From positions 7,857,765 to 7,921,764 of the forward strand of contig NC_057767.1 of NCBI RefSeq assembly GCF_010389155.1: DNA of 64,000 nt, read 5' to 3'. Within the stretch, counting starts at the first letter, position 1. Each line of letters begins with the position of its first letter. Both the position numbers and the translations under genes were made by a program. Below, piece after piece: positions 1 through 10,417 of the stretch. The notes under the pieces are model-generated. The model was not told where the DNA came from, ran no database searches, and worked only from the letters and a program-made list of their open reading frames with translations. The DNA is from Erigeron canadensis. Its lineage: Eukaryota; Streptophyta; Magnoliopsida; Asterales; Asteraceae.

Positions 1-1075
1 GTACCACCAAACGTTACAAATTACGTTGACAAACTTAATTCTTTCATTAAAATAATATTCACTATCATAACATGAATTAGTGACAATTGCTTATAGGCGA
101 ACAATTCTTTTCAAATCATATATTAATTCAACTAGTACCACTAACGAAGAATTAATACATAACCAATATTATAATAATTATTTAAAAGAATTAAATCACC
201 AAGATCTCAGAACAACGGTAAATAAAAATCAATCCTTTGAATTAAATATTGCAATCACATCATCTGTCTCGTTTCATCAAGGTGGATGATAAAACTTTTA
301 GCCACTCATGATCAATCCATAATAATAATTAAAATAGAAGAGAAACATGATGTACTAATCGTTTGAAGAAAATAAATTGCAAGACAGTAAGTAGATACGA
401 TCTAGATGGGTGCCCGTGAATCTTTAATGAATCCGCCTAAGAAATTATCTTGATTGGAGATTGAAGAAACCTTGTAGAATAGCTCCTAGAAAGACTTTTG
501 ATAGATGCAAATTCGTCCCTAGGGTTTATATTTATACTCCTCTCCAAATCTGATGCAAAACCGACCTAGGGGTCTTTTTCCCGTGCACCCACTACGGCGC
601 AGTGGGACTGTGTCTTCCCTCACTGCAGCGCAGTGAGGTGTTGTTGACTTTGACTTCGGCTGACTGTGGCGCAGTGGCTTGCGTGACCACCACTGCGGCG
701 CAGTATGAATCCACGACTTAATTTCTTCTTTCCTTGACTGCGGCGCTGTGGGGCAAACTTCACTAATTTCCGTGGGATTTGGCTGCGGCGCAGTGGGCTA
801 GTGCATCCCCACTGCGGCGCAGTCAACACTTGTACAAAGCAAACTTCTTTCGATCTCGTATACTTGCCACGCTCTGCCGTTTCTTCCACTCGAATCAACC
901 TCCGACATCATAGATCACCTCTGGGCCAACAAGTCTTCCGAAAATGCAACAAATGAACGCGTAACCTGCTTAGAGCCTGTAAACACTAACAAACACCATA
1001 AACGCGCCAAATGCATACAAAAACGACTTAAAACATATAGTAAAATGGCCAATAACGATGTAGGTAATGGGTATA
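1..1075 (-). mobile_element. LTR-retroelement remnant (non-coding part) with palindrome array
   Basis: Read on the minus strand, the interval has a TATAAATATAAACCCTAG stretch (about 519-538), then a leader-like region and the words GATCATGAGTGGCTAA, which I associate with plant Ty3/gypsy elements. No coding domain is visible and the window edge cuts it. Its lineage is not settled. Seven GC-rich palindromes lie at 590-824. Confidence 0.45.
590..824. repeat. Array of seven CACTGCGGCGCAGTG-type palindromes
   Basis: Copies begin at 590, 621, 662, 691, 736, 781 and 810, each 15 bp long and close to CACTGCGGCGCAGTG. Spacing is 29-45 bp. The intervening sequence is not repeated. An open frame on the minus strand (620-898) is a by-product of this GC-rich array. 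Confidence 0.85.
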
Positions 1076-1630
1076 AATTAGTTACATCAATCTAATATCT
1101 AAATATTCTAATCATTTTTTTCAAAAAAAAACTATAAATTATTAAAAGTAAAATTGGCTCAAAAACGATTGTGGTTTTAATTCGGGTAAAGTTTATTCTT
1201 ATATATATTTTGATTGTGTTTTAAATTTTTGATATTCATTTTATTATATCTGTTTAAAAGTGACATTCTTTCATGCATAATCGTATAAACAAGTTGATAA
1301 ATTATTTATCAATCTGATTTGTTAATGTAGTATAAACAAAGGGGATAACTTATATGATGTTAACATCATTTAACTAGATGATGTTCTCTTCACCAACACC
1401 ATAAAATTCATAGGAGGCTATTTAACATGTGTGTAATTGATGTGAGTGCATCACCAAAATGTTAACATCATATAACATTTTCCCATAAACAAATATGATA
1501 TTTTAGTTATTTATGTGATTTTGATTTAACATTTTCCATTAACTAGAATTTTAAATTATCCTTTATGCTTAATGTTTTCTAGATAAACATATACTGTTTG
1601 ATTAAATGTAAATTCTTTACAAACGTATAA

Positions 1631-2014
1631 TCTATACTATATTATAAAGCAAATTCATTTTTCAACTTTCAACATTCAATTCAACAATATACACATATTA
1701 ATGCATAATGTACCATACATCAATGCATACAACTTATAAAAATTATTCCTCTAATTCTTTCAAAATCTTTTATCGTAAAACCGTACATCGATAAATTATA
1801 AAAATTACATGGGTGTTCTTAAAACTTCATGCTCTTTCATTAGAGATGTCATTTGATATACTTTCGACGAATATTTAAATCCGAGTGTGGAGCCCATACG
1901 ACTAAGGCATTTGACTATGACACTCTATAACATATAACCTCCTATGACCTATCACACTTTATGACCTATCACCCTCATCATTAGACCGCCGCAACGCGCG
2001 GGTACTTGCTCTCG
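1631..2014 (+). mobile_element. Helitron-like element, TCTATACTATATTATAAAGC family
   Basis: The unit begins A/TCTATACTATATTATAAAGC and ends with a short GC-rich hairpin region (CCGCAACGCGCGGG) then TACTTGCTCTCG/T. A closely related body (words ATGCTCTTTCATTAGAGATG) occurs at 60160-60345. The end is CTCG rather than the usual Helitron CTRR, so the class call is tentative. Confidence 0.5.
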
Positions 2015-2156
2015 TTTATGTAAGTGAAATTACTTTATTGGACATATAAAATATAGGAGTTCTTGGTTCGGACTGCTTTTTTGAAACTCCCAAAATGGAT
2101 ATAGAACCCGTGATACACAGTGTTAAATAACAAGGTATGTGATAGACCACTTGTAT

Positions 2157-2818
2157 TAGGGGTGAGTATGGGTCGGTTTGAGTTGGTTTTTGGCTAAAAC
2201 CGAAAACCCGAACCGATCCATTTGGCTTTTAGAATACCAAGACAATTGGATTCGGTTTTTATTCGGTTCGGTTTATCGGTTTTTGGTTCGGTTTTGGTTT
2301 TTGTTCGGTTTTTCTTAAAAAAAAATTTTTTTTTACTTTTTTGTTTATGATGTTATAAATTTAATATTCAATTGTTAACAAAGAAACTATGATATAGAAA
2401 CTAATATAGAGAGATGCTTTTTTTTTTTTAACTAATTATGTTTTTTAGGTGTTAAAAATGATATAACTTTTATAAAAAGAATTGATTTTATTGTTTGTTT
2501 TCATCTAAATCATCTAAAACATACAATTTATATAGATTTGTACACTAAAAAGACAAAAAGTTTAAATATATTAACATATTTATAAATTATAAGTAATAAT
2601 TATAAGTGTAATATGATAGAAATATAAAATAAATTAAAATATAATGGGTTAGGTTTGGTTCGGTTTTTGATCGGCTTTTTGGCATATAAACCGAAACATG
2701 AACCGATCCGTTCGGTTTTTGGAAAACAAAAACCAAACCAATGGATTTCGTTTGGTTTTCGGTTTTTGGTTAAGTTTTATCGGTTTTTGGTTTTCCGGTT
2801 CGGTTTTTGCTCACCCAT
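2157..2818. mobile_element. hAT-like element rich in GGTTCGGTTT words
   Basis: The ends resemble inverted repeats (TAGGGGTGAGTATGGG at the left, GCTCACCCATA at the right), and both halves are built from GGTTCGGTTTTTGG-type words in opposite sense. No clean target duplication was found, and no protein. Confidence 0.55.
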
Positions 2819-2963
2819 AACTTGCATATCAAGTTATCAACACATGACCTCTTTTCTCTCTCCTTTTTTTTCTTCTTCCCATTACCTTTTATTTTCCCAC
2901 TCTTTTCTCATTATTTTCTTCATCTCCCTGCCCAAAAAACAGCTATAGACAAGATTCATTTTT

Positions 2964-3088
2964 GGGAATATTCGTACTATAAATTTTAATATATCTACCA
3001 AAAGGTACAAGCTTTATAACATACTGTACAAGTAGTTAATGCATAGTATTAATAAGATAATCAACTTTTTGATACTAATATCATCTTC
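2964..3088. mobile_element. Short MITE, GTGATATTNGTAC family, copy 1
   Basis: The ends GGGAATATTCGTACTA and GATACTAATATCATCTTCC are imperfect inverted repeats enclosing about 125 bp. Similar units occur at 40629-40816, 52007-52135 and 61520-61649. Confidence 0.45.

Positions 3089-3120
<32 letters not shown>
3088..3120. repeat. (CA)n(TA)n microsatellite
   Basis: A CA-dinucleotide run passes directly into a TA run. Confidence 0.9.
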
Positions 3121-3121
<1 letters not shown>

Positions 3122-3402
3122 TCCCTCTACCAAAGTTCTCTTATATTATTCATTGATTATAGTTTGTTTGATTTAATTTTAATGTTTATTAATAACAGGT
3201 AATATTTATTTCCATCATTGTATGGGGTGATATTGAATATTTTTAAGAGAATTATCACAAATCGTCCATTTGGTTTGCTCGATTCGCATTTTCATCCCTC
3301 TACTTTTTTTTCTCATTAGGTGTCCCTGTGCTTTTCATTTTCATTGCCAACCGTCCCTAAAACTAACAGCCGTAAGTTTTGCTCCGTTAAACCCCTCATG
3401 TG

Positions 3403-3942
3403 TAGGGATGGCAATGGGGCGAGGATTGTCGAGGATCTCAATCCCCATCCCGTACCCGATTTTCACTTGTAATCCCCATTCCCGTCACTATCCCCGTCGG
3501 GAATTAAATTACATCCCCATACCCGTCCACATCGGGTATCGGGGATACTTTTTTTGAATGAACATGAATTTATCTTGATAAAAGATATGTAGGAGAATGT
3601 GTATTTCGACATTTTATTTCTATGTATAAATTAATATATATGTTAAGTAAATGATTTATAAAGTATAACTCATAAAAAGTATTAAATAAAAGTTCTAAAC
3701 TTGAAATTGATTCTAGAATATAGATAAGAACTTAAAGTGATTCTAATAAATACATATAGTATATTCGGGTTCGGGTATGGGGATCGGGGATTTACGGTTT
3801 CGCATCCCCGTTCCCATCCGCATCGGGGATTAGATTTACATCCCCATACCCGTCCCCATCCCCGGTCAACTTGGGGATTCCTCGGTCAAATCGGGTGCGG
3901 TATCGGATTCCCCATCAGGTATGAATATTTTTTCCATCCCTA
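3403..3942. mobile_element. hAT-like non-autonomous element nested in the left arm
   Basis: The unit starts TAGGGATGGCAATGGGG and ends CCATCCCTA, flanked by an 8-bp duplication CTCATGTG (3395-3402 and 3943-3950). An 8-bp duplication is typical of hAT elements. The interior is rich in CCCCATCCCCG-type words, which produce spurious Pro/His-rich ORFs. Confidence 0.85.
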
Positions 3943-4592
3943 CTCATGTGCAATGCACATGGGGGTATAATCGTCAAATTCATAACCACATGGACTATTT
4001 GTAATAAAAACATTGGATTAAAAAAAAAATTTTTATATTACTTCTCCTACACAACTCCGACCACCATTCCTGACCGGCAGGCCACCATTTGTTACATCCG
4101 GAAAAGTTCGCCGGAAAATGAGAACCACCATCCCACTATGGTTACCAAAACATTGACAAAATTCGACCATTTCAGTCCCGAAAAATATTGACAAAACAGT
4201 GATAGTTCACGGTGGTGAAAAATGGTGGTGTATGGCGGTTCGAACCAAAACCGAAGAAAAAAACATAATAATCGAGCATGCTCATATCTATAACAACCTG
4301 AGTTGAAGCTTGGACATCTTTTCTTCTTTCTAGACCGTTGTTAGGTGGTGACTGGTGGTAGTCCGGTGGTGCATGGCCGTTGTGAGAGAGAAATAGAAGG
4401 AAAAAAAAAGATTAGGGTTTTTTAGAGAGAGGGGCGAAATGAGTTTGTTTAGAAGATCGTTACTTACGTCTCATACTTTCCTGGGATGTTATGGAGTTGT
4501 GTAGTGGTGGTTGGAAAACGAAATAACAAGAACAACGACGGTAGAGTGGCTCAGCAGCGGCGGCGACGGTTTTGTGGTTGTGATTAAGTAAT

Positions 4593-4883
4593 GGGATAAG
4601 TATCCTGAAATGTAACAAACTTTGGACGAATGTCTATAGTAGGAAATAACTAAAGTTTTGTGTATTGTATGTAAACAACTTTAAAAAATGTTTATTGTAT
4701 GTAAGAAAACATACGTGACAACCATATAAAGGTGCCACTTGTCTGATTTTAATTGGTTGAATACATTTTCTTACATACAATAAACATTATTTTCAAGTTG
4801 TTTACATACAATACGCACAACTTTAGTTATGTCCTACTATAGACATTCGTTCAAAGTTTGTTACATTACAAGATACTTATCCC
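4593..4883. mobile_element. 291-bp MITE nested in the Mutator-like element
   Basis: Nearly the whole unit is an inverted repeat with ends GGGATAAGTATC and its complement. The flanking 9-bp duplication TTAAGTAAT occurs at 4584-4592 and 4884-4892, again Mutator-like. RNA from it could fold into a long hairpin. Confidence 0.85.
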
Positions 4884-5299
4884 TTAAGTAATTGAGGCTT
4901 AGGGTTAAAGATGAAACCCTAATTGTTAATGGGGATGATGGCCGGAGTTTTTTATGGTGAAAAAGTGCGGTGGCAGGAGGCTTTAAGGGTGACCGGAAGT
5001 TTGGCTGGTGTTCGGAGTGAGAGAGGAAGGAAGATGATGAGTTTTTGTCTTTTATTACAAATAGTTGCTCAAAGATGTTTTATCACATATAGTCCCTATG
5101 GTTACATACTGGACGAAAATGCCCATGTGCATTGCACATGAGGGGTTTAACGGATGAAAACTAACGGTTGTTGGTGGCAGGGACGACTAATAATGAAAAT
5201 GAAAAGTACAGGGACACCTAATAATAAAGAAAACACACAGATCAAATTGTCAATCGAGCAAACCACATGGACGATTTGTGACAATTTCTCTATTTTTAA

Positions 5300-5969
5300 A
5301 CATGTTATTATATAATTGTTTATATGTTATCGATTTATTTAGTTAGGCGAAATTCTATACGTAGTTAATCAAAAAAATCCCATAACATAATGAAAAGAAA
5401 CATACAAAACATATGTTTTAAATTTACCCGTCCATTTAACTAGATTGAAGACTAATAGTTAAATATTAGTAGAGTCATTATATAAACTAAAAACTTAAAT
5501 AAATGTGCAAGTTTTTTTTGTATGAAATGTGCATGTTCTTATAGCACATAATTTATTTTTAATTCCTTTATCAACTTTTGCATTTTTTTAAACTATTATT
5601 GTTACATGTTTATTTGTTTTTTTATTTATTTAAAAATTGAGTTTGAATATTTGAAATAAATTTAGGTGTAAGTCTTTTCTTGCGTAAAAAATGTATTCCG
5701 CAACAATGTGCGTGTGCAATATCTTGTCTAAGATCTTAAAAGAAACTATAGGTGCCTTTTTGTGACTATTTCATACCCAGTCGAGCGACATAAAAGCGCT
5801 TAACGACTTTCACAACGTTGGTTATATTAGGGTGGAATCAAGTAATGCAAATACCAACTCCTAGTAAAAATGGGTTAAATGCGTATAAAAGTAATCTATT
5901 TTATCACAAATTCATAAGAACGTACAGTATTTATATTTCGCTTATACAATAATTATGTTTTCAAATATA
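5300..5969. other. Gene-free AT-rich stretch
   Basis: Between the Mutator-like element and Helitron copy 1. No coding frame, inverted ends or repeat that I can support. Confidence 0.6.
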
Positions 5970-6408
5970 TCTCTTATATAAATAAAAGAAGATTATTTCT
6001 AGAAATTTTTTACCTATGTGGCATGCCACTATTTTTTCCTAAACTATTTTTAAAAATATATGATGTCATAATAGATTTTATTTTATTTTAAAAACTATTT
6101 TTTATATTAGGCAATATGCCATTTTTTTTCCTATTATTTTTTTCAACCTTAATTATTTTTAATTAATATGAAAAATAATATCCCAACTAACTTTAGTTTC
6201 ATATCTACTATTGATTTATGATAGTTACTTTTTAATTTTTCATCACCCTAATCGGTTTTATGTATTAATGTTCATCTTTACAAGTATGTTGCTATCTCCG
6301 TATCAAATTATAATGTATTGACAACAAATTAAATACATATTTCTATATATTTTTTGGTTTTAAATTTTTAATTAAGCGTCCCGGGTTAAACTCTGATTGA
6401 TTAGCTAG
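5970..6408 (+). mobile_element. Helitron, non-autonomous, copy 1
   Basis: It starts A/TCTCTTATATAAATAAAAG and ends GATTAGCTAG/T with a decayed CCCGGGTT hairpin just before. The insertion lies between A and T without a target duplication. Three further copies of the family occur in the window. Confidence 0.7.
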
Positions 6409-7156
6409 TTAATCAATAAAAAGAATCTCGATCAAGGATTACAACTTCGCTACCTGTCAACATGGCATGACACTTGACACATGGTCATGTAGATAAATCA
6501 CATCTAATCCAAGTCCACGAATGCAAATCTAACAAATTGACTATTTCTACCATCCAATTTATAAACTCAACAAAAAATATATCCTGTAACTTAAGAACTC
6601 ATTTGATGATATAATTCCATAAATCCAAGTCCTCACACTCCTTAATCTGTTAATCACTCGACACGTCCTTAATTTTGGGTTGTTTGGCAGGAGCGAATAA
6701 TAGATAATAGAAATGGAGTGAAGAATAAAATTAAATGTTATGAAAAAACAATAAATATCTGAAAAGAAAAAATAGATAATAAATATAGAAAAAAAATATA
6801 AAGAATAAACAAACTATATAGAAAAAATAACAATTTAACAAAACATAACTATTTTGTTATATGATAAATAATTAAACTCAAATTAATATATAAAAAAAAA
6901 CCATTGAGAAAAAAAAAAGTAACTTGAGTCTGATCTTGTCATTTTTCACCTTTTTGGAAAAAAATGATGAGAATAGAAGAGAAGTGTTTTTCATTACCTT
7001 TCCACGTACTTTTTCCATTCCATCTTACCAAATGCCCATATTCTTCAAATTTCGACAATAAGTAGGCATTGGAGCGACACTGAAGTTCCGACAAACAGTG
7101 TGGAGAACAGGGAATTGAATATCTGGAACCGGTAGTTGTGATGATGGTGAATAAGA
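6409..7156. other. Gene-free stretch upstream of BAHD copy 1
   Basis: AT-rich with A-runs near 6720-6910. No gene, and no TE boundary recognised. Confidence 0.5.
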
Positions 7157-7464
7157 GGGTGTTTGGCCTAGCTTTTATTTTTTTGTTTATGCTTATTTTT
7201 TATAAGTGGCTTTTGGCTTTTTTATTAAAAGTTCATAAGCTATTGTTATCGTGTTTGGATTAGCTTTTGGCTTTTGAAAAGAAAATGAAGGGAAACTTTC
7301 TGCTTTTGTTATAAAAGTTTTATTTTTTGGCTTCTTAAAAATGACTTTTATAAGCTAAAAGCTTAAGCCAAAAAGCTAAAAACAAACACTAAAAACGGCT
7401 TTTATTCTGGGGAAAAAAACCAAAAAATCATAAGCACACTAAAATAAGCTAGGCCAAACACCCC
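7157..7464. mobile_element. hAT-like MITE, GGGTGTTTGGCCTAGCTT family
   Basis: The ends GGGTGTTTGGCCTAGCTT and AAGCTAGGCCAAACACCC are perfect inverted repeats. The interior is full of AAGCTTTTGGC-type words. The right end and flank (about 35 bp) are tandemly repeated to 7512. It lies about 200 bp upstream of the BAHD copy 1 TATA box. Confidence 0.8.
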
Positions 7465-7660
7465 ATAAGGACATGGACATAAGCTAGGCCAAACACCTCA
7501 TAAGGACATGGACATGGCATGGCAAAGGAGATCTTACCTTAAAAAAACTAAGGATATCCCATTAATAATTGAAAACGTGCGTATTCCTTTAGATAAACAA
7601 AATGTAAATACTTCCCTTCAGTTAGGAATTTTTAGTAAATAAGTAACCTCTTTTTAACCC

Positions 7661-7668
7661 TATAAAAA
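7661..7668 (+). promoter_or_regulatory. TATA box of BAHD copy 1
   Basis: TATAAAAA lies 58 bp before the ATG, leaving room for a short 5' leader. The same arrangement is present before copy 2. Confidence 0.6.
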
Positions 7669-7718
7669 CCAACATCACCTTCTTCTCAAGTATTCGAGTT
7701 GCTCTAAGAAACCTTTCG

Positions 7719-9668
7719 ATGAAGTCTCCATTTGTTGAGATCATTTCAGATTTTTTCATAAAACCTGAGACAATAACAAAAGAAACCAACAAACCAACAT
7801 ATTTGTCACCATGGGATTATGCCATGATGTCTACAAACTACATTCAAAAAGGCCTCCTTTACACCTTACCAAAAAACCAAGATGATTTCAACATGACCAC
7901 CTACTTAGATGACCTTAAACACTCTCTTTCAACAACTCTTGCCCATTTCCACCCACTCGCGGCCCGTTTAGCCACCCATAAAATTGAAAGCCCGCCTTCA
8001 TTTGTTGTTTTCATCAACCCGGAAAATAACCCGGGAGCTAGATTTATTCATGGGAAGGTGAATTTGACTACAGATGATATTCTTGCACCAAATGATGTCC
8101 CATTGATTGTCAAGTCCTTTTTTGATCATAACAACGCTATCAGTCATGATGGTCATGAAATGTCGTTGTTATCGGTTCAAGTGACCGAGCTAGTCGATGG
8201 GATATTCATCGGGTGCTCGATTAATCATATGGTGGCTGATGGTTCTTCATTTTGGCATTTCTTCAACACTTGGTCGGAAGTTTTTAAATCCAAAAGGAAA
8301 AATGGTATTTTAACTCATGGCATCTTAATTTATGAGTCACATGACTAGGCATAACCATGAAATTATCATTAACAAAGCATGAGTCCCAATTAATACATTA
8401 TAATTATTTTTGTGCTTTACAAATGTTAATTACTAATTTTTCATATGAATGTTTTAGGAAAATTTTCTAGCTTCGCTCCTATCTCGCGTCCTCCACATAT
8501 AAAAAGATGGGTTCCACCAAGATCCGGCCCGATACTCTCCCTACCATTTACTCATGAAGATGAGTACATCGAGAGGCCAAATCCTGCGTTGTTAAGAGAA
8601 CGAATATTCCATTTATCATCTGATTCTCTTTCTAAACTTAAATCGAAAGTGAATCTAGAGTGCAATACTACGAAAATCTCCACATTGCAGTCGCTTTTTG
8701 CTGTGGTGTGGAGATGCATCACTCGAGCATGGGGGTTTCCAGCTGACCAAAAAACTTGTTGCAGATTGCCCATAAACAATAGAGGCAGACTATCTCCACC
8801 CCTGCCTCAAACGTACTTCGGTAATGTTAAACCAAAAAACTTAATCTATTCTACTTAAAGATTTCCTTTTTTTTTTTAATTAGAAACACAATATCCACAA
8901 CCTTGCCTCTGGAGATAAAAAAAAAAAAAGGAAAAAAAAAAGAATTCGATTCTCACTTCTTACAAGTCTAAAGGTCTTTTTTTTATCTTAGATGAAACCT
9001 GGATATTCTTACCTTAGGTAGATATAATTAAGGCTGTTTACATTTTACTATCCCTTATAGGTGAAACCTGGATAGTCTTACCTAAGGTAGATATAATTAA
9101 GGTTGTTTACATTTTACTATCCCTCATAGACTATTGGGATCTAAAACCCCCAGAAGACGGCACTGGGTTTAATTTTATATATTTTTGACAATATCTATAT
9201 GCATAGTATTCACCTTCACTAGGATTTACCATGTGTTTAGGTAATTCAATTCAAGGTTTGAGATACACAACAACTGCTGGAGAGTTATTGGATCACAATG
9301 TCGGGTGGGCAGCAAAGATGTTGCATGAAGGGGTGGTTAACCATGGCGATAAATCCATCAGAGAATTCGTGAATTCGTGGGTCAAGCGTCCATTTGTGTA
9401 TAAGATGAATCAGCTATTTGATCCTAGAAGCATACATATAGGAAGTTCACCAAGGTTTGATATGTATGGAAATGAATTCGGGTTGGGGAAAGGATTGGCG
9501 GTTTTGAGTGGATATGCTAATAAGTTTGACGGGAAGGTGACGTTGTATGAAGGACGAGACGGCGGAGGAAGCATGGATTTGGAAGTCTGTTTGTTGCCTG
9601 AAAATATGGAGGCTTTTGAATCTGATCAAGAATTCATGAGTATTGTTAATGGTGAAATTGACATATGA
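7719..9668 (+). CDS. BAHD (HXXXD-type) acyltransferase, copy 1, three exons
   Basis: Exons 7719-8304, 8458-8820 and 9241-9668 join in phase with GT-AG introns and give 458 aa, a normal BAHD length. BAHD enzymes are cytosolic and transfer an acyl group from acyl-CoA to an alcohol or amine. The catalytic HXXXD motif is HMVAD (His170, Asp174). The structural DFGWG motif near the C-terminus is changed to EFGLG (about residues 395-399). The overall architecture (start MKSPFVEIIS, then LSPWDYAMMS, and SSPRFDMYG before the FGLG motif) resembles the uncharacterised Arabidopsis At3g50280 group, so the substrate is unknown. The start is the first Met, 58 bp after a TATA box. Intron 2 contains a 72-bp tandem duplication. 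A paralogue with identical exon lengths lies at 20510-22765, and a broken copy lies between them. Seen: motifs and splice phase. Inferred: activity and cytosolic location. Confidence 0.9.
8989..9131 (+). repeat. 72-bp tandem duplication in BAHD copy 1 intron 2
   Basis: Two adjacent copies begin at GATGAAACCTGG (about 8990) and GGTGAAACCTGG (about 9060) and both end in TTTACTATCCCT. They differ at a few positions. The intron of copy 2 lacks this sequence. Confidence 0.75.
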
Positions 9669-9697
9669 AGAAAAAAGATAATCATATGTAAGAATGT

Positions 9698-9703
9698 AAT
9701 AAA
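9698..9703 (+). terminator. Poly(A) signal of BAHD copy 1
   Basis: AATAAA lies 30 bp after the stop codon. It is conserved at 22795-22800 after copy 2. Confidence 0.5.
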
Positions 9704-10417
9704 AAGTTTGGTTTTCATTGTTTAATCAAATTTGTGGTTACTTATCAAATGCTATATAGTTGTCTTTTAACTAGATCACTTTATAAATTATCGTCACAAC
9801 GGCACAACTTGTCCAGATGATGGTTTGGTTTTACTCCGAAGTCTCTACTTTTTCACAGGCAAAGCCGAATGGCATTAACTTTAAAATTTTAGAAAACAAT
9901 TCAACTCAACGAATTGTTGATTTCTAACAAAATTATTCAAGCATATATTATTTTCTCATTATATAGAATATTATCAATCTTTAAATCATACAAAATCATG
10001 ACCTATAAAACCAAGCATACATTCTACAAATATTCAAATAGTTTTTATTATAGATCAAGGCATCAAGCAGAAATTTAGTGCTATGTAGAAAAACTTAAGA
10101 TGAAAACTTTTAACTTCTTGATGAGCAGCATAAATAAATGGAAAATTGATACAAGTTGGGGATTTGGTTCATAAAAAAATAATCTAAAATGATAACAACA
10201 TACATAGACCTTTAAACTTTAATGGTAACAGGCAAAGAATATATTATTTGCGTAATAAAAAATTAAGTAGTATCATATCATTCGTGTGCGTAATAAAAAA
10301 GATTTGGTTTGTCATACGTATACCCATGGATTTTGTGGTATACGTTGTTGAATAAAATTTGTGGTTATTTATCAAATGCTTAAAAGTTATATTTAACTTC
10401 TCTTCACCACTTTATAT

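Larger units (their letters stand above)
3247..5290. mobile_element. Mutator-like non-autonomous element, host of two nested elements
   Basis: The ends are inverted (GAGAATTATCACAAATCGTCC at the left, its near complement at the right). A perfect 9-bp target duplication, TATTTTTAA, flanks the element at 3238-3246 and 5291-5299. No transposase is visible. A 540-bp hAT-like element interrupts the left arm and a 291-bp MITE lies in the interior; removing the first restores arm complementarity (CTCATGTGCAATGCACATG region). Confidence 0.85.

Noticed and set aside
590..824. CRISPR array (regular repeats with spacers)
   Set aside because: This is plant nuclear DNA, the repeats are 15 bp and palindromic, spacing is irregular, and no cas genes are present.
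620..898. 92-codon minus-strand frame over the palindrome array
   Set aside because: It arises from the GC-rich repeats; no motif, no splice or promoter context.
3270..3970. Cys/Pro/His-rich ORFs
   Set aside because: They fall inside the hAT-like element and the element arm and read through CCCCATCCCCG words.
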